Shown here in pieces: positions 37,740 to 47,231 of a stretch of DNA of 64,000 nucleotides. The stretch comes from Corynebacterium mustelae. GTDB taxonomy: Bacteria > Actinomycetota > Actinomycetes > Mycobacteriales > Mycobacteriaceae. The notes under the pieces were generated by a model. That model was not told the DNA's origin. It did not search any database and worked only from the letters and a program-made list of their open reading frames with translations. Position numbers and translations under genes: made by a program. Each line of letters starts with the position of its first letter. Position 1 is the first letter of the stretch. The DNA lies in assembly GCF_001020985.1 (NCBI RefSeq), contig NZ_CP011542.1, positions 2,728,001 through 2,792,000 of the forward strand, given 5' to 3'.

Positions 37740-38579
37740 ATGAAGTCTCGTCGGTTTGTGGCTGCGATTTCTGCGGTTGTGGCTGGGTTTAGTTCGGTGG
37801 TAGCGGGCCCTGTGGCGGTTGCCCAGGAAAAGAATGTTGTGATGTTTGGTGATTCAGTTTTGGCGAATCCGACGTTCTTGTGGGCGGAGATTTTCCAGGG
37901 GCCAGGTAAGGCCACGAAGAATGCGCCTGGGGATTGGCGGTGTCCTCGTGGTGAGAGCCGGATTGCTGCTTCGTTGCAGCGGCTAATCGGTGGCAAGGTT
38001 GAGGATTTTGCCTGTACTGGCGCGGTTGCGTACGCCCCGATTGATGCCAATAAGAGTTTGAAGAAGCAGGTTGATACTGCGCTTAATCAGAATCAGCTTT
38101 CTCCTGCTACTACGAACGTCTTGATTCAGATTGGTGTGAATGACACGTGGAAGGCACCGGGTTTGTATCACATCCAATCGCAACGGTTTGTTGATGAGAT
38201 GCGGGTGCAGGTTGGCCGGATCAAGGCTGCTGCTCCTAATGCCCGGGTGTCTTTTGTGAGTTATCCGGCAATGGTTGGTCCGCATGGTGAGACGTGCCCG
38301 TTCCATATTAATAATGCGCCGGCTCCGGTGATTCCGGTGGGTGCGGTTCGTTCAGCTTTGAATGCGGCTCATGATTGGCAGCGGCAGTCTGCTGCTGCTA
38401 CTGGTTCGGATTGGATCAATATTGAGCCGGAAACGAAGGGGCATGATATGTGCGCGCCGCAGAATCAGCGGTGGGTTGCGGGGATTCTTGATAATTCAAC
38501 TGAGCCGTACAACATTACAACACATCTAACGCATCGGGGTAATGATGAAGTTGCCCGGATTTTGAGCCGACACCTGTAA
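37740..38579 (+). CDS. secreted SGNH/GDSL hydrolase
   Basis: 279 residues from ATG 37740, with AGAGG nine bases upstream. A signal peptide (KSRRFVAAISAVVAGFSSVVAGPVAVAQ) is followed by VVMFGDSVLANP (block I with catalytic Ser), then LIQIGVNDTW (block III, GxND) and THLTHRGNDEVARIL (block V His). Four cysteines are present (WRCPRG, DFACTG, ETCPF, DMCAP), probably in two disulfides, as in actinobacterial secreted lipases. Divergent from murI. The substrate is unknown; cell-envelope lipid esters are plausible. Confidence 0.85.
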   Translation: MKSRRFVAAISAVVAGFSSVVAGPVAVAQEKNVVMFGDSVLANPTFLWAEIFQGPGKATKNAPGDWRCPRGESRIAASLQRLIGGKVEDFACTGAVAYAPIDANKSLKKQVDTALNQNQLSPATTNVLIQIGVNDTWKAPGLYHIQSQRFVDEMRVQVGRIKAAAPNARVSFVSYPAMVGPHGETCPFHINNAPAPVIPVGAVRSALNAAHDWQRQSAAATGSDWINIEPETKGHDMCAPQNQRWVAGILDNSTEPYNITTHLTHRGNDEVARILSRHL

Positions 38580-38585
38580 TAGGAA

Positions 38586-38611
38586 ACACCAGCCTTGTGC
38601 TGGTGTTTTTT
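38586..38611. terminator. terminator between SGNH hydrolase and rhomboid genes
   Basis: ACACCAGC-CTTGT-GCTGGTGT followed by TTTTT on the plus strand. It serves the SGNH gene and may act in both directions. Confidence 0.85.
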
Positions 38612-38613
38612 GC

Positions 38614-39222
38614 TTATCGACGCCCTGCTGCCGCGCGTTTTGCTTGAAGCGCTGGCGGATCGTCGGAGGTGATGAATGCCCCTGCGATCATTCCCCCAAT
38701 AGCGCCGAATAGGTGTGCTTGCCAGCTAACTCCCGGTTCACCAGGCAATACGCCCCATACCAGTCCGGAGTAGGCAAAAGCGAGGATTATCCCCAATAGG
38801 ACTTGGTTGAGGCTGCGGTTGAAAATGCCTCGGACGATCAGATAGGCCAACCAGCCGTAAATGAGTCCCGATGCTCCAATGTGGGTTGTTCCGATGCCGC
38901 CGGTTAGCCACACTCCGACCCCGCCAACGACCATCGTGATCAGCGTAACTTCCCAATAGACGCGGGCGCCGGACCATCCGATGAGAAAAGAAAATACTGC
39001 GCCTGGGACGGTGTTGGCTATGAGGTGGTTGAAGCTGCCATGAACTAGTGGAGATGTCGCGATGTGCCAGAGGGTTGCCGGGTCTAGTGGCCGGATTCCA
39101 AAGTAGGCGAGGTTATTGGTGAATACGGACACGTTGATGATGTGGATCACCCAGATGATGATGGTGTATCCAATTGCGAAGCTCAACGCGGTTGTGATGC
39201 CGCCGCGGGTTGGTTGTGTCAT
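38614..39222 (-). CDS. rhomboid family intramembrane serine protease
   Basis: 202 residues, six hydrophobic segments. Active-site motif GASGLIYGWLAYLI (GxSG) and the partner histidine in SWQAHLFGAIGGMIAG. HGSFNHLIANTVPGA is the usual conserved HxxxN region. The ATG overlaps the stop of the P1 peptidase gene as ATGA. Same relative place as mycobacterial Rv1337. Confidence 0.93.
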   Translation of the reverse strand: MTQPTRGGITTALSFAIGYTIIIWVIHIINVSVFTNNLAYFGIRPLDPATLWHIATSPLVHGSFNHLIANTVPGAVFSFLIGWSGARVYWEVTLITMVVGGVGVWLTGGIGTTHIGASGLIYGWLAYLIVRGIFNRSLNQVLLGIILAFAYSGLVWGVLPGEPGVSWQAHLFGAIGGMIAGAFITSDDPPALQAKRAAAGRR

Positions 39223-40184
39223 GGGTGGACTTTCGTTGTGTCGTCGAAAAGCTCGTTTAGGGTGGTGAGCCCATAGCCGGGTTCTGCGTTCATTACTGCC
39301 GCGATGATGGCTTCTGATACGACCGTAGCTGCGGCGTGGGACAAGTGCCGCATGGTGTCTGTATCAACGTTTGCCGGTTCCTGAGCAGTAGTGAGGGCAA
39401 AAAGGGTGTCGCCGTCGAGTGGACTGTGGGCAGGTCGTATCGCCCAGGCTATCCCGTCGTGGCCCGCGATGGCGAGTCGTTTCGCTTGGGATTTGGTGAT
39501 TGGTGCGTTGGTGGCTATCACGCCAATTGTCGTGTTCAGCTGCCCGGTATGGGATGCTAATGCGCGGTATTTCGCCAGGTTGATCCGAATATCTGGCCGC
39601 GCCCAGAGCGCACCAGTTTCTACGTCAACAATCTCGCCAACCGGGTTAGCAACGATCGCTGCGGCAACCACCCAGTCCCCGACGTGAGTCGACGCTTGCC
39701 CGAATCCGCCACGCAGTTTCCCGGCGGTTGCTCCGCAGCCTGCCCCAATGTTGCCATTGCTTTTCGACGGCTCCCTGGTCAGCGCCGCCTGCGCAGCCTG
39801 GTATCCATCCGTGGCCGTGGGCCGATTATCTGCATCTCCGACCAATAGGTCGAAGATGACTGCGGCGGGCACAATGGGGACTATCGGACCGGTCACGGAT
39901 TCCCCCAATACCGGGAAGCCAATCCCGGATTTCTCCAATAGGGTCATGACGCCGTCAGCGGCCGCCAACCCGTAGGCGGATCCGCCGGATAATGTGATGG
40001 CATGAATGTGCTGTACCGTGTTATGCGGTTCTAGGAGGTCTGTCTCCCGGGTGCCTGGTCCGCCTCCTCGAACGTCAACTGCACAAATTGCTGGGGTTTC
40101 TGGCAGTATGACGGTACAGCCGGTATCTCCTAGGCTGCGGTGCCCAACTCGGATGCCGGGGACGTCGTCAAGCGTTCCACTCAC
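39219..40184 (-). CDS. P1 family peptidase (DmpA/NylC-like, Rv1333-type)
   Basis: 321 residues, an N-terminal nucleophile hydrolase. Seen: VPGIRVGHRSLGDTGCTVIL, DVRGGGPGTRETDLL, ALSGGSAYGLAAADGV, GNIGAGCGATAGK. Self-cleavage is likely at the Asn-Thr in LNTTIGVIATNA near residue 217, by analogy with NylC; that is inference. GTG 40184 overlaps the DUF2017 stop by GTGA. Natural substrate unknown. Confidence 0.87.
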   Translation of the reverse strand: MSGTLDDVPGIRVGHRSLGDTGCTVILPETPAICAVDVRGGGPGTRETDLLEPHNTVQHIHAITLSGGSAYGLAAADGVMTLLEKSGIGFPVLGESVTGPIVPIVPAAVIFDLLVGDADNRPTATDGYQAAQAALTREPSKSNGNIGAGCGATAGKLRGGFGQASTHVGDWVVAAAIVANPVGEIVDVETGALWARPDIRINLAKYRALASHTGQLNTTIGVIATNAPITKSQAKRLAIAGHDGIAWAIRPAHSPLDGDTLFALTTAQEPANVDTDTMRHLSHAAATVVSEAIIAAVMNAEPGYGLTTLNELFDDTTKVHP

Positions 40185-40729
40185 GAGGGATGTTCTCCTG
40201 TCATTGCGCTCAACAGCGATTCTTGGTTATAGGCCAACCATTCCACTAAATTATCTCGGTCTTCCGCATGTTCTGTATCGGGCACATCGCTGGCTGCGAG
40301 GAAGAGCCGCATATCATTGAGTGCGATCAGCCAGGCGCGGGCTTCTTCTTCTGTGATGGTCACTGATATTGACCCGTCTGGGCCCACCGCCTCGCCCAGG
40401 ATTGCGAGATTGCTCAGTTTTTCCTTGGTTATATCCGATTCGTGGAGGGATCTGAGCAATGAATTGTCGCCGTCGTATTCTTCGTCGCCGTCGCGTTCAA
40501 AATTAGGCAATAGCCGTAAAAGCGCTGGATCGGTCGGGGCGTCTTTGTGGCCGGAGGGCATTCCTGCTAATTCGGCTAGTTCGTCCCTTGGTGCGGATTG
40601 AGCCCGGTGCATAAGAGCATCGGCGACGGTGGCTGCAATATTGCCCAATACTTCTCTTTCGATCGGCTCGAATACGCAGTGGTATTTGGGCTGGCTAAAA
40701 ATCCCTTTTTTGCGTTTCCATGATTTCAT
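40181..40729 (-). CDS. DUF2017 domain protein
   Basis: 182 residues from ATG 40729; a longer start at 40762 would run back into clpS. Begins KSWKRKKGIF, continues with EREVLGNIAATVADAL, then an acidic loop (DGDEEYDGDNSLLRSLHE) and LNDMRLFLA. Always found beside clpS in actinobacteria (Rv1332 type). Possibly linked to ClpS-dependent proteolysis by context only. Confidence 0.88.
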   Translation of the reverse strand: MKSWKRKKGIFSQPKYHCVFEPIEREVLGNIAATVADALMHRAQSAPRDELAELAGMPSGHKDAPTDPALLRLLPNFERDGDEEYDGDNSLLRSLHESDITKEKLSNLAILGEAVGPDGSISVTITEEEARAWLIALNDMRLFLAASDVPDTEHAEDRDNLVEWLAYNQESLLSAMTGEHPS

Positions 40730-40734
40730 GTTTT

Positions 40735-41058
40735 CTAACCCGCCTGTTGCATGGTGGCCCACAGTCCGTGGGTGTGGAGCTTTTTCACGTCTGCTTCTAC
40801 TTTGTCTTTTTCGCCGGAGGAGACAACTGCTTTTCCTTCGGTGTGGACTTGCATCATTAATTCCATGGCTCGTTTCTTGTCGTAGCCTAGAACCGTTTGG
40901 AAAACATAGGTGACGTAGCTCATGAGGTTTACTGGGTCATCCCACACGATGCATAACCAAGGTAGGTTTTCGCTGGTTGCCACGTCGACGACAATGTCCT
41001 CATCGAGTTCCGGCGAGGCCATTGGGGAAGACAGCGTGACTGTGTGGTTTGTGTTCAT
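40735..41058 (-). CDS. clpS: ATP-dependent Clp protease adaptor ClpS
   Basis: N-degron adaptor that delivers substrates to ClpC/ClpA. 107 residues. Seen: [48 protein letters not shown], with the conserved DDPVN and HxxG(K) features of the substrate pocket. Start taken at ATG 41058 rather than TTG 41076. No Shine-Dalgarno is visible; a leaderless transcript is possible. Confidence 0.93.
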   Translation of the reverse strand: MNTNHTVTLSSPMASPELDEDIVVDVATSENLPWLCIVWDDPVNLMSYVTYVFQTVLGYDKKRAMELMMQVHTEGKAVVSSGEKDKVEADVKKLHTHGLWATMQQAG

Positions 41059-41179
41059 GGCTAATACAATAGTCAACCTCTTAAAGCCTGTGCACTGTAA
41101 GGGATAGTCAAAGTGTATTTCTTATGAGAAATTTCTTGGTAGAATGAGCTTCCGAAATGCAGGTGGAAGGTGTTAGGTG

Positions 41180-41746
41180 ATGAATCAGATTGTTAATTGG
41201 TTGGTGCAGTGGATTCCTGGAGTGAACCAACCTGAGCGATATCGACACATCCAAAATTTGCTATCTGTGATTTTGGCGGCACTCACATTCGCGGGTGCAG
41301 CAGTAAATTCCTACAATTCCCTCACTGATGCTGGCAGTTCGGATAATAAGGCTGATCAGCCGAAGTTGTCGGAATTGGTTCAGCCGCTGGATACATCCCG
41401 GTTATGGGAGGACACCAATATCCGTAATGATTTGACCAATATTTTGAATCAATCTCGGATTGAAGCTGGCCGGAGCATCGTTGAGCCCAATTATGACTTG
41501 AGCATGAGTGCCCAGCGGTGGGCGGAACGTAACGCCATGACCGACAGTTTCAAGCCAACTCCGGACAACGTGGTTATGGTTCAGTCCTCATTGCCTTCTG
41601 CCGATGCAAAAGCGGCCCGGTTCTTAGGCGGTTGGTTCAACGATCCGCAAAGCCAGGAAGCGCTGGGGAAATCCGACTTACGCCATATTGGTGTCGGAGT
41701 TGCTAGTGCCAATGGCAAAACTTTTGCGGTGATTCAACTTAGCTAA
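41180..41746 (+). CDS. CAP-domain-like secreted or membrane-anchored protein
   Basis: 188 residues from ATG 41180 (GTG 41177 also possible). One hydrophobic segment near residues 28-45 (LLSVILAALTFAGAAVNSY). The C-terminal part has DLTNILNQSRIEAGRSIVEPNYDLSMSAQRWAERNAMTD and DLRHIGVGVASANGKTFAVIQL, the CAP/SCP pattern, though the usual HN and HF motifs are not obvious and the domain is short. Function unknown. Confidence 0.65.
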   Translation: MNQIVNWLVQWIPGVNQPERYRHIQNLLSVILAALTFAGAAVNSYNSLTDAGSSDNKADQPKLSELVQPLDTSRLWEDTNIRNDLTNILNQSRIEAGRSIVEPNYDLSMSAQRWAERNAMTDSFKPTPDNVVMVQSSLPSADAKAARFLGGWFNDPQSQEALGKSDLRHIGVGVASANGKTFAVIQLS

Positions 41747-41776
41747 TCACAGGCTCGCCCATTAAGCTGGGGTGCT

Positions 41777-43090
41777 GTGAATCCTATGCAATCTACTGCC
41801 CTGTTAACAGACATGTATGAGTTGACCATGTTACAGTCAGCTCTTGCCGATAACACCGCGCACCGGATGTGTACCTTCGAGGTATTTGCCCGCCGACTGC
41901 CTAACGAGCGTCGTTATGGTGTTGTGGCGGGAACCGCCCGAGTGTTATCTGCCATTAAGGAATTCCGGTTCACCGAGGAACAAATTCAATCGCTGGATTT
42001 CCTTAACGACGAAACCCGTGACTACCTGCGTTCCTATTCCTTTTCCGGCCAAATTGATGGTTACCGTGAGGGGGAACTGTATTTCCCCCACTCCCCAATC
42101 TTGACGGTACGTGGGACTTTCGCTGAGTGCGTGATTTTGGAGACGGTTATCTTATCCATCCTCAATGCGGATTCAGCGATAGCCTCCGCCGCTGCTCGTA
42201 TGGTCACCGCGGCGGATGGTCGCCCAATCATCGAAATGGGGTCACGGCGTACCCATGAGCTGGCCGCTGTCACAGCCTCTAGGGCTGCTTATCTGGCGGG
42301 TTTTGTTGCCACCTCGAATCTGGAAGCAGTTCACCGCTATGGCATTCCCGGCTCTGGTACCGCAGCGCACGCCTGGACATTGCTGCATATTAATGATGAT
42401 GGTTCTCCTAATGAGGCCGCAGCCTTCCAATCCCAGGTGGATTCCCATGGGGTTGGGACCACCTTACTAGTCGATACCTATGATATAACCCAAGGGGTGA
42501 AAACGGCCATTGAGGTGGCTGGCACTGAATTGGGTGCGGTTCGAATCGATTCCGGCGATCTGGGGGTATTAACCCGTCAGGTGCGTCAGCAGCTGGATGA
42601 TCTAGGCGCGCACAACACCAAGATCATCGTGTCCTCTGATTTGGACGAATATGCGATTGCCGGCCTGCGTGGCGACCCCGTCGATGGCTTCGGTGTGGGT
42701 ACTTCAGTTGTGACTGGTTCCGGTGCACCTACCGCATCCATGGTGTACAAGTTGGTGGAGGTCGACGGACACCCCGTCGCAAAGCGATCGCGCAATAAGC
42801 AGTCGGCAGGCGGGACGAAGCGAGCCATCCGCACCCACCGGGATACTGGCACCGCGGTGGAAGAGATCGTATTCCCCTTTGACGCTGATATGCCGGATAT
42901 CGGCCATTTGAATGCTACCGAGCTTACGATTCCGCTCATGCGGGATGGCGAAATTGTTCCCGGCCTGGCTACGTTGAGCCAGTCGCGTGATTACTTGGCC
43001 AAACAACTGATCACACTGCCGTGGGAAGGCTTGGCTCTAAGTAAGGATGAGCCCGTAATTAATACTCGTTACGTTGGGTTTTCGCGTTAG
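41777..43090 (+). CDS. pncB: nicotinate phosphoribosyltransferase
   Basis: Salvages nicotinate to NaMN for NAD. 437 residues. Seen: ALLTDMYELTMLQSAL (family LLTD.YE.TM), FEVFARRLPNERRYGVVAG, MGSRRTHELAA, GIPGSGTAAHAW (with the His that is phosphorylated in the family), LVDTYDITQGV, RIDSGDL and FGVGTSVVTG. GTG 41777 or ATG 41786. Upstream of dinG, as in mycobacteria, and a functional partner of nadE at 58255. Confidence 0.96.
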   Translation: MNPMQSTALLTDMYELTMLQSALADNTAHRMCTFEVFARRLPNERRYGVVAGTARVLSAIKEFRFTEEQIQSLDFLNDETRDYLRSYSFSGQIDGYREGELYFPHSPILTVRGTFAECVILETVILSILNADSAIASAAARMVTAADGRPIIEMGSRRTHELAAVTASRAAYLAGFVATSNLEAVHRYGIPGSGTAAHAWTLLHINDDGSPNEAAAFQSQVDSHGVGTTLLVDTYDITQGVKTAIEVAGTELGAVRIDSGDLGVLTRQVRQQLDDLGAHNTKIIVSSDLDEYAIAGLRGDPVDGFGVGTSVVTGSGAPTASMVYKLVEVDGHPVAKRSRNKQSAGGTKRAIRTHRDTGTAVEEIVFPFDADMPDIGHLNATELTIPLMRDGEIVPGLATLSQSRDYLAKQLITLPWEGLALSKDEPVINTRYVGFSR

Positions 43091-43093
43091 TAC

Positions 43094-45064
43094 ATGAGCA
43101 CGGAACTAGCCTGCACCACCGAGGAAGTACTAACCGCTGCAGTTGACAGTATCGGCGGCGCCACCCGAGACGGCCAGGTGGCGATGGCTCAAGCAGTCAC
43201 CCGCGCACTGGAAACTCAGCGGCATTTGGCGGTGCAGGCAGGAACCGGAACCGGAAAATCGTTAGCGTATTTGGTACCAGCCATCCGCTACGCGCAGTTA
43301 ACAGATTCCACCGTGATTGTTTCCACCGCCACCATTGCGCTGCAACGTCAATTGGTTGAACGGGATCTCCCCCGCTTGGCGGACGCATTGGAGCCAATTC
43401 TTGAAAACCGTCCTACCTTCGCCATCATGAAGGGGCGGCATAATTATTTGTGTCAGAATAAGGTCGCACATGCCGAAAGCCTCGCAAACGAGGAAGATGC
43501 GCTTTTAGACGAATCCGAGATCAGTTGGTTAGGGGCGCAAATAGCCCGCCTGTATGACTGGGCGAATGAAACCGAAACCGGTGACCGTGACTCACTGGAA
43601 CCAGGCGTATCCGATTTGGCATGGCGGCAAGTATCCGTTAGCTCCAAAGAGTGTATTGGGGCAAGTCGGTGCCCGCACGGCGATACATGTTTTGCGGAAT
43701 TGGCCCGGCGTCAAGCCAAAGACGTCGATATTGTCGTGACCAATCATGCCATGTTGGCCATTGATGCCATGTTAGATATCAACGTTTTGCCGGAGCACGA
43801 CGTGGTCATTATCGACGAGGCTCATGAATTAGATGGCCGGATCACGTCAGTTTCCACAATGGAGATTTCCACCACCGCTTTGACATTGACCGCACGGCGC
43901 GCTGGGAAACTGGGCGCTGAGGGAAGGGATGAGAAGCTCAAAGAGGTGGCCACACAGTGGGAGCAATCCATGTTGGGGGTTGAGCCAGGTCGGTTAGTGG
44001 CGTTACCTGAGCAGCTGGGGCCTACGTTGACCGCACTGCGGGATTGTTTATGGCAGTTGAAACAAACCATTGGGCAAGCCCCAGCAGGTGAGGCCGCGCA
44101 CCAACCGGAACAACACGCGGAGCGGTTAAGCCTGGCCAATCATATCGAAGATCAGCACGATTGCGTGGTGCGGATCTTGGAGGTTTTCGCCCAGCCAGAC
44201 GAGTCCCAGCATTCAGATGTGGTGTGGGCAGTTGTTGATGAGCGCAGGGGCACGATGCTCAAGGTTGCCCCGCTGTCGGTGGCGGGATTGCTGCACGACC
44301 GGTTGTTCGGTTCCAACACGGTGGTACTTACCTCTGCGACGTTAACTATTGGTGGGAATTTTGCAGCGATGGCCGCGAGCTGGGGGTTGCCGAAGGGAAG
44401 TTGGGATCATTTAGATGCGGGCACCCCGTTTGATCCGGCGAAGTCAGGGATTTTATATACGCCCCGCCACATTCCGGAGCCAGGCCGAGACGGATTGCCG
44501 CAGGAAATGGTGGACGAGATTTATGATCTCATCATGGCTGCGGGGGGCCGCACGCTGGGGTTGTTTTCCTCACGCCGGGCTGCAATGCAGGCCACGGAAT
44601 TATTGCGGCCACGGTTACCTTTCGATATTTTGTGCCAGGGCGACGATACCACTGGCGCACTGGTGGATCGGTTTGCTAAACAAGAAAACACGTGTTTATT
44701 TGGTACGTTGACGTTGTGGCAGGGGGTGGACGTACCAGGTAAAAGTTGCTCGTTGGTGTTTATGGATCGAATTCCATTTCCCCGCCCTGATGATCCGTTA
44801 TTGCAGGCACGTAAGGAGGCCGCTGATGCGGCTGGCCGAAATGGTTTTATGGAAGTTGCTGCGACCCATGCCGCGCTGCTGATGGCCCAGGGGGCGGGTA
44901 GACTGCTCCGGCACGTAACGGACCGGGGCGTTGTTGCGGTGTTGGATAAGCGCATCGTGGAGAAGCGTTACGGTGGGTTTTTACTAAATTCAATGCCGCG
45001 ATTTTGGCGAACTACGGATAAGGCTGTGGTTACCGCCGCATTGGGTAGATTGGTGACTGGCTAG
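43094..45064 (+). CDS. dinG: ATP-dependent helicase, DinG/XPD family
   Basis: 656 residues, ATG 43094 three bases after pncB. Seen: Walker A AGTGTGKSLAYLVPAI; a four-cysteine Fe-S region (YLCQNKV, ECIGASRCPHGDTCF); DEAH box VVIIDEAHELDG; SATLTIGG; TLTLWQGVDVPG and GRLLRHVTDRGVVAVLDKR. The full set of superfamily 2 XPD-like motifs is present. Probable role in unwinding damaged or structured DNA. Confidence 0.95.
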   Translation: MSTELACTTEEVLTAAVDSIGGATRDGQVAMAQAVTRALETQRHLAVQAGTGTGKSLAYLVPAIRYAQLTDSTVIVSTATIALQRQLVERDLPRLADALEPILENRPTFAIMKGRHNYLCQNKVAHAESLANEEDALLDESEISWLGAQIARLYDWANETETGDRDSLEPGVSDLAWRQVSVSSKECIGASRCPHGDTCFAELARRQAKDVDIVVTNHAMLAIDAMLDINVLPEHDVVIIDEAHELDGRITSVSTMEISTTALTLTARRAGKLGAEGRDEKLKEVATQWEQSMLGVEPGRLVALPEQLGPTLTALRDCLWQLKQTIGQAPAGEAAHQPEQHAERLSLANHIEDQHDCVVRILEVFAQPDESQHSDVVWAVVDERRGTMLKVAPLSVAGLLHDRLFGSNTVVLTSATLTIGGNFAAMAASWGLPKGSWDHLDAGTPFDPAKSGILYTPRHIPEPGRDGLPQEMVDEIYDLIMAAGGRTLGLFSSRRAAMQATELLRPRLPFDILCQGDDTTGALVDRFAKQENTCLFGTLTLWQGVDVPGKSCSLVFMDRIPFPRPDDPLLQARKEAADAAGRNGFMEVAATHAALLMAQGAGRLLRHVTDRGVVAVLDKRIVEKRYGGFLLNSMPRFWRTTDKAVVTAALGRLVTG

Positions 45065-46455
45065 TGGATTTCCCCAATGTATCGTTAACCCGGTTGCTTT
45101 TCGACGCCGCCCCGCCGGAGCGCACCGCTATCGTTTCCGCGTCGGGCACGCGAAGCTACCGGGAGCTTTTCCAGGATATTCGGCAATTGGCTGCCCGGTT
45201 GGATATTTCTCCCGGCGCGGTGGTGGGGGTTCAGTTACCCAATGGGGTGGATTTCGTGATTGCGTTTCACGCAGTGCTGTCTGTCGGCGGGGTGGTCACG
45301 CCTGTCCCGATGTCCGCCACTGAGACGGATGTGGCGTATCAGGTGAAGAAAACTGGGGCGGTTATGGTTATCACCGCTTCTGAATTGACCCGGCTGCGTG
45401 CCCGCCCCCCTATTGTTCAAATGTCGGTGACATTTGAACAAGCGACGGATCTTGCGTGTTTGCCGATGAGTTCGGGAACAACCGGGTTGCCGAAAGCAGT
45501 GATGTTAACGCACCGCAATTTGGTTGCTAATACCATGCAGTTTGCCCAGGTGGTGCCGGTTTCTCCCGGCGAGCGGTGTTTGTCTGTTTTACCGTTTAGT
45601 CATATCTATGGTCTCACGGCGCTTTTACATACTCCGTTGTATTTAGGGGCCACGGTGATTGCTCAGCCTTTTACCGCCGAGTCGTTTATCCAGGCACATG
45701 AGCAGCACGATATTAATGTGACGTTTATTGCGCCGCCGCTTGCCACGTTGTTAGCGCGGCATCCATTGGTGGACACAACCGATTTCTCTTCGCTGCACAC
45801 AATAATAAACGGCGCGGCGGCATTGCCGACTGCCACGGGGGCGATCGTCGAAAAGCGAGCCGGGGCGCGCGTGATTCAGGGGTACGGTATGACGGAAGCG
45901 GCACCAGTTACACACTTAGCGCAGCACGGTGACACGCCCATGTCGTCAATCGGGAGTGTTTTACCTGCGACGGAAGCTAAGGTAGTTGATCCCGACACCG
46001 GAATGGAATCCGGGCGTGGCGAATTATGGGTACGTGGGCCGCAGGTCATGGCTGGATATCTATCTGATGTTGCTGCCACCACGGCCACGCTTGTCGACGG
46101 CGGCTGGTTGCGCACTGGCGATATTGTTATCCGTGACGGCGAAGACTTTTTTGTGGTGGATCGGTTAAAGGACATCATTAAATCACACGGAATACAAGTG
46201 TCCCCGCAAAAGCTGGAGAATATCATCGTCACAATACCAGGTGTGGTGGATTGCGCAGTTGTACGGGGTTTTGGTGCCGATGGAGAGGAACAACCAGTGG
46301 CGGTGATCGTGGGTGATGTCGCAGAGGCCACGGTCATGGACGCCGTGGCGGCCCAAGTCACTCCCGCTGAACGGATTAGGCAGGTTCGGTTCACCGATAG
46401 CATTCCGCGTTCGGCTTCGGGGAAAATCCTCCGGCGGCTACTGCAAGATGGTTAG
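45064..46455 (+). CDS. AMP-binding acyl-CoA synthetase
   Basis: 463 residues. The GTG overlaps the dinG stop by one base (TAGTG). Motifs: MSSGTTGLPKAVMLTHRNLV (P-loop A3), GYGMTEAAPVTH (A5), GELWVRGPQVMAGYL, GWLRTGDI (A7), VDRLKDIIKSHGIQVSPQKLE (A8) and IPRSASGKILRR (A10 lysine). Fits the 4-coumarate/medium-chain acyl-CoA ligase group but is about 50 residues short at the N-terminal side. Substrate unknown. Two copies of GCTTNTCGACG and one inverted copy lie in the gene. Confidence 0.92.
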   Translation: MDFPNVSLTRLLFDAAPPERTAIVSASGTRSYRELFQDIRQLAARLDISPGAVVGVQLPNGVDFVIAFHAVLSVGGVVTPVPMSATETDVAYQVKKTGAVMVITASELTRLRARPPIVQMSVTFEQATDLACLPMSSGTTGLPKAVMLTHRNLVANTMQFAQVVPVSPGERCLSVLPFSHIYGLTALLHTPLYLGATVIAQPFTAESFIQAHEQHDINVTFIAPPLATLLARHPLVDTTDFSSLHTIINGAAALPTATGAIVEKRAGARVIQGYGMTEAAPVTHLAQHGDTPMSSIGSVLPATEAKVVDPDTGMESGRGELWVRGPQVMAGYLSDVAATTATLVDGGWLRTGDIVIRDGEDFFVVDRLKDIIKSHGIQVSPQKLENIIVTIPGVVDCAVVRGFGADGEEQPVAVIVGDVAEATVMDAVAAQVTPAERIRQVRFTDSIPRSASGKILRRLLQDG

Positions 46456-47207
46456 GAGACCAACACAACAGCGGCTAATGCGGCACTGGCGAACATTTCC
46501 CCAATACCTATTTGTTTCGGTCGCCACTTTCGATTCATTGTAGGAATCCACCAGGCACGCAGCCCATAGGCTAGGAACAGCGGTAGTGCCCACCAGCTAA
46601 CCAGCTGGTTCCAGGCAAGCTTGGCGACGATAAAAACCGCCACCGCATGGAAGCCTACTGATCCTTGTAACCAGGCGGGATCTTGTCGGTTCCGAATCAA
46701 TGTCTTCACATAGGGAATTGTTCCGCAAAAATACAGAGCAACCAGGAGGGTTCGCGCCCACACCGACCATGGATCTGCGCCTGCGGCAGCAACGGTTACT
46801 GGCAACATCAATGCGCTGGCAAGAACCGTTGCTAGGCCAGAGATCAGTGATCGGGGTCGATGTTTGATTGCTTCCCATGCTGCCACCACCACGAGAGGAG
46901 CAAACAGTATCCCAAACCACATCAGTTGCGGGTTTAGCCAGACGGTTATTAGGACAGCGACGGCCGAGATGCTGGCGTAGGTGATAAGCGCTGGCAGGTA
47001 TTGGGCTTTTCTGTTGGGGCGTGCTTTTATCCATAAAGATGCCGCGAAAAAGCAAAAATAGCCCACTAACCAAGCGATAAGCAGGGGCAGGTGAATAAGA
47101 TGCGGTCGTGCGATAATGACACCTAAGGTAAATGGCAGGAATACCATAACCCATGCGCCGTGTTGATCCGGTATCCATGCCCGATTACGCACTATCTTTC
47201 CCATCAT
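46452..47207 (-). CDS. YwiC-like integral membrane protein
   Basis: 251 residues with about eight hydrophobic segments. Starts with RNRAWIPDQHGAWVMVFLPFTLGV, the family marker (PxQHGAW), and has KARPNRKAQYLPALITY in the first cytoplasmic loop. Convergent with the acyl-CoA synthetase gene, overlapping by four bases. Function unknown; the fold resembles UbiA-type prenyltransferases only distantly. Confidence 0.85.
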   Translation of the reverse strand: MMGKIVRNRAWIPDQHGAWVMVFLPFTLGVIIARPHLIHLPLLIAWLVGYFCFFAASLWIKARPNRKAQYLPALITYASISAVAVLITVWLNPQLMWFGILFAPLVVVAAWEAIKHRPRSLISGLATVLASALMLPVTVAAAGADPWSVWARTLLVALYFCGTIPYVKTLIRNRQDPAWLQGSVGFHAVAVFIVAKLAWNQLVSWWALPLFLAYGLRAWWIPTMNRKWRPKQIGIGEMFASAALAAVVLVS

Positions 47208-47231
47208 CTTTTAAGTTGATATTTTCCAGCA

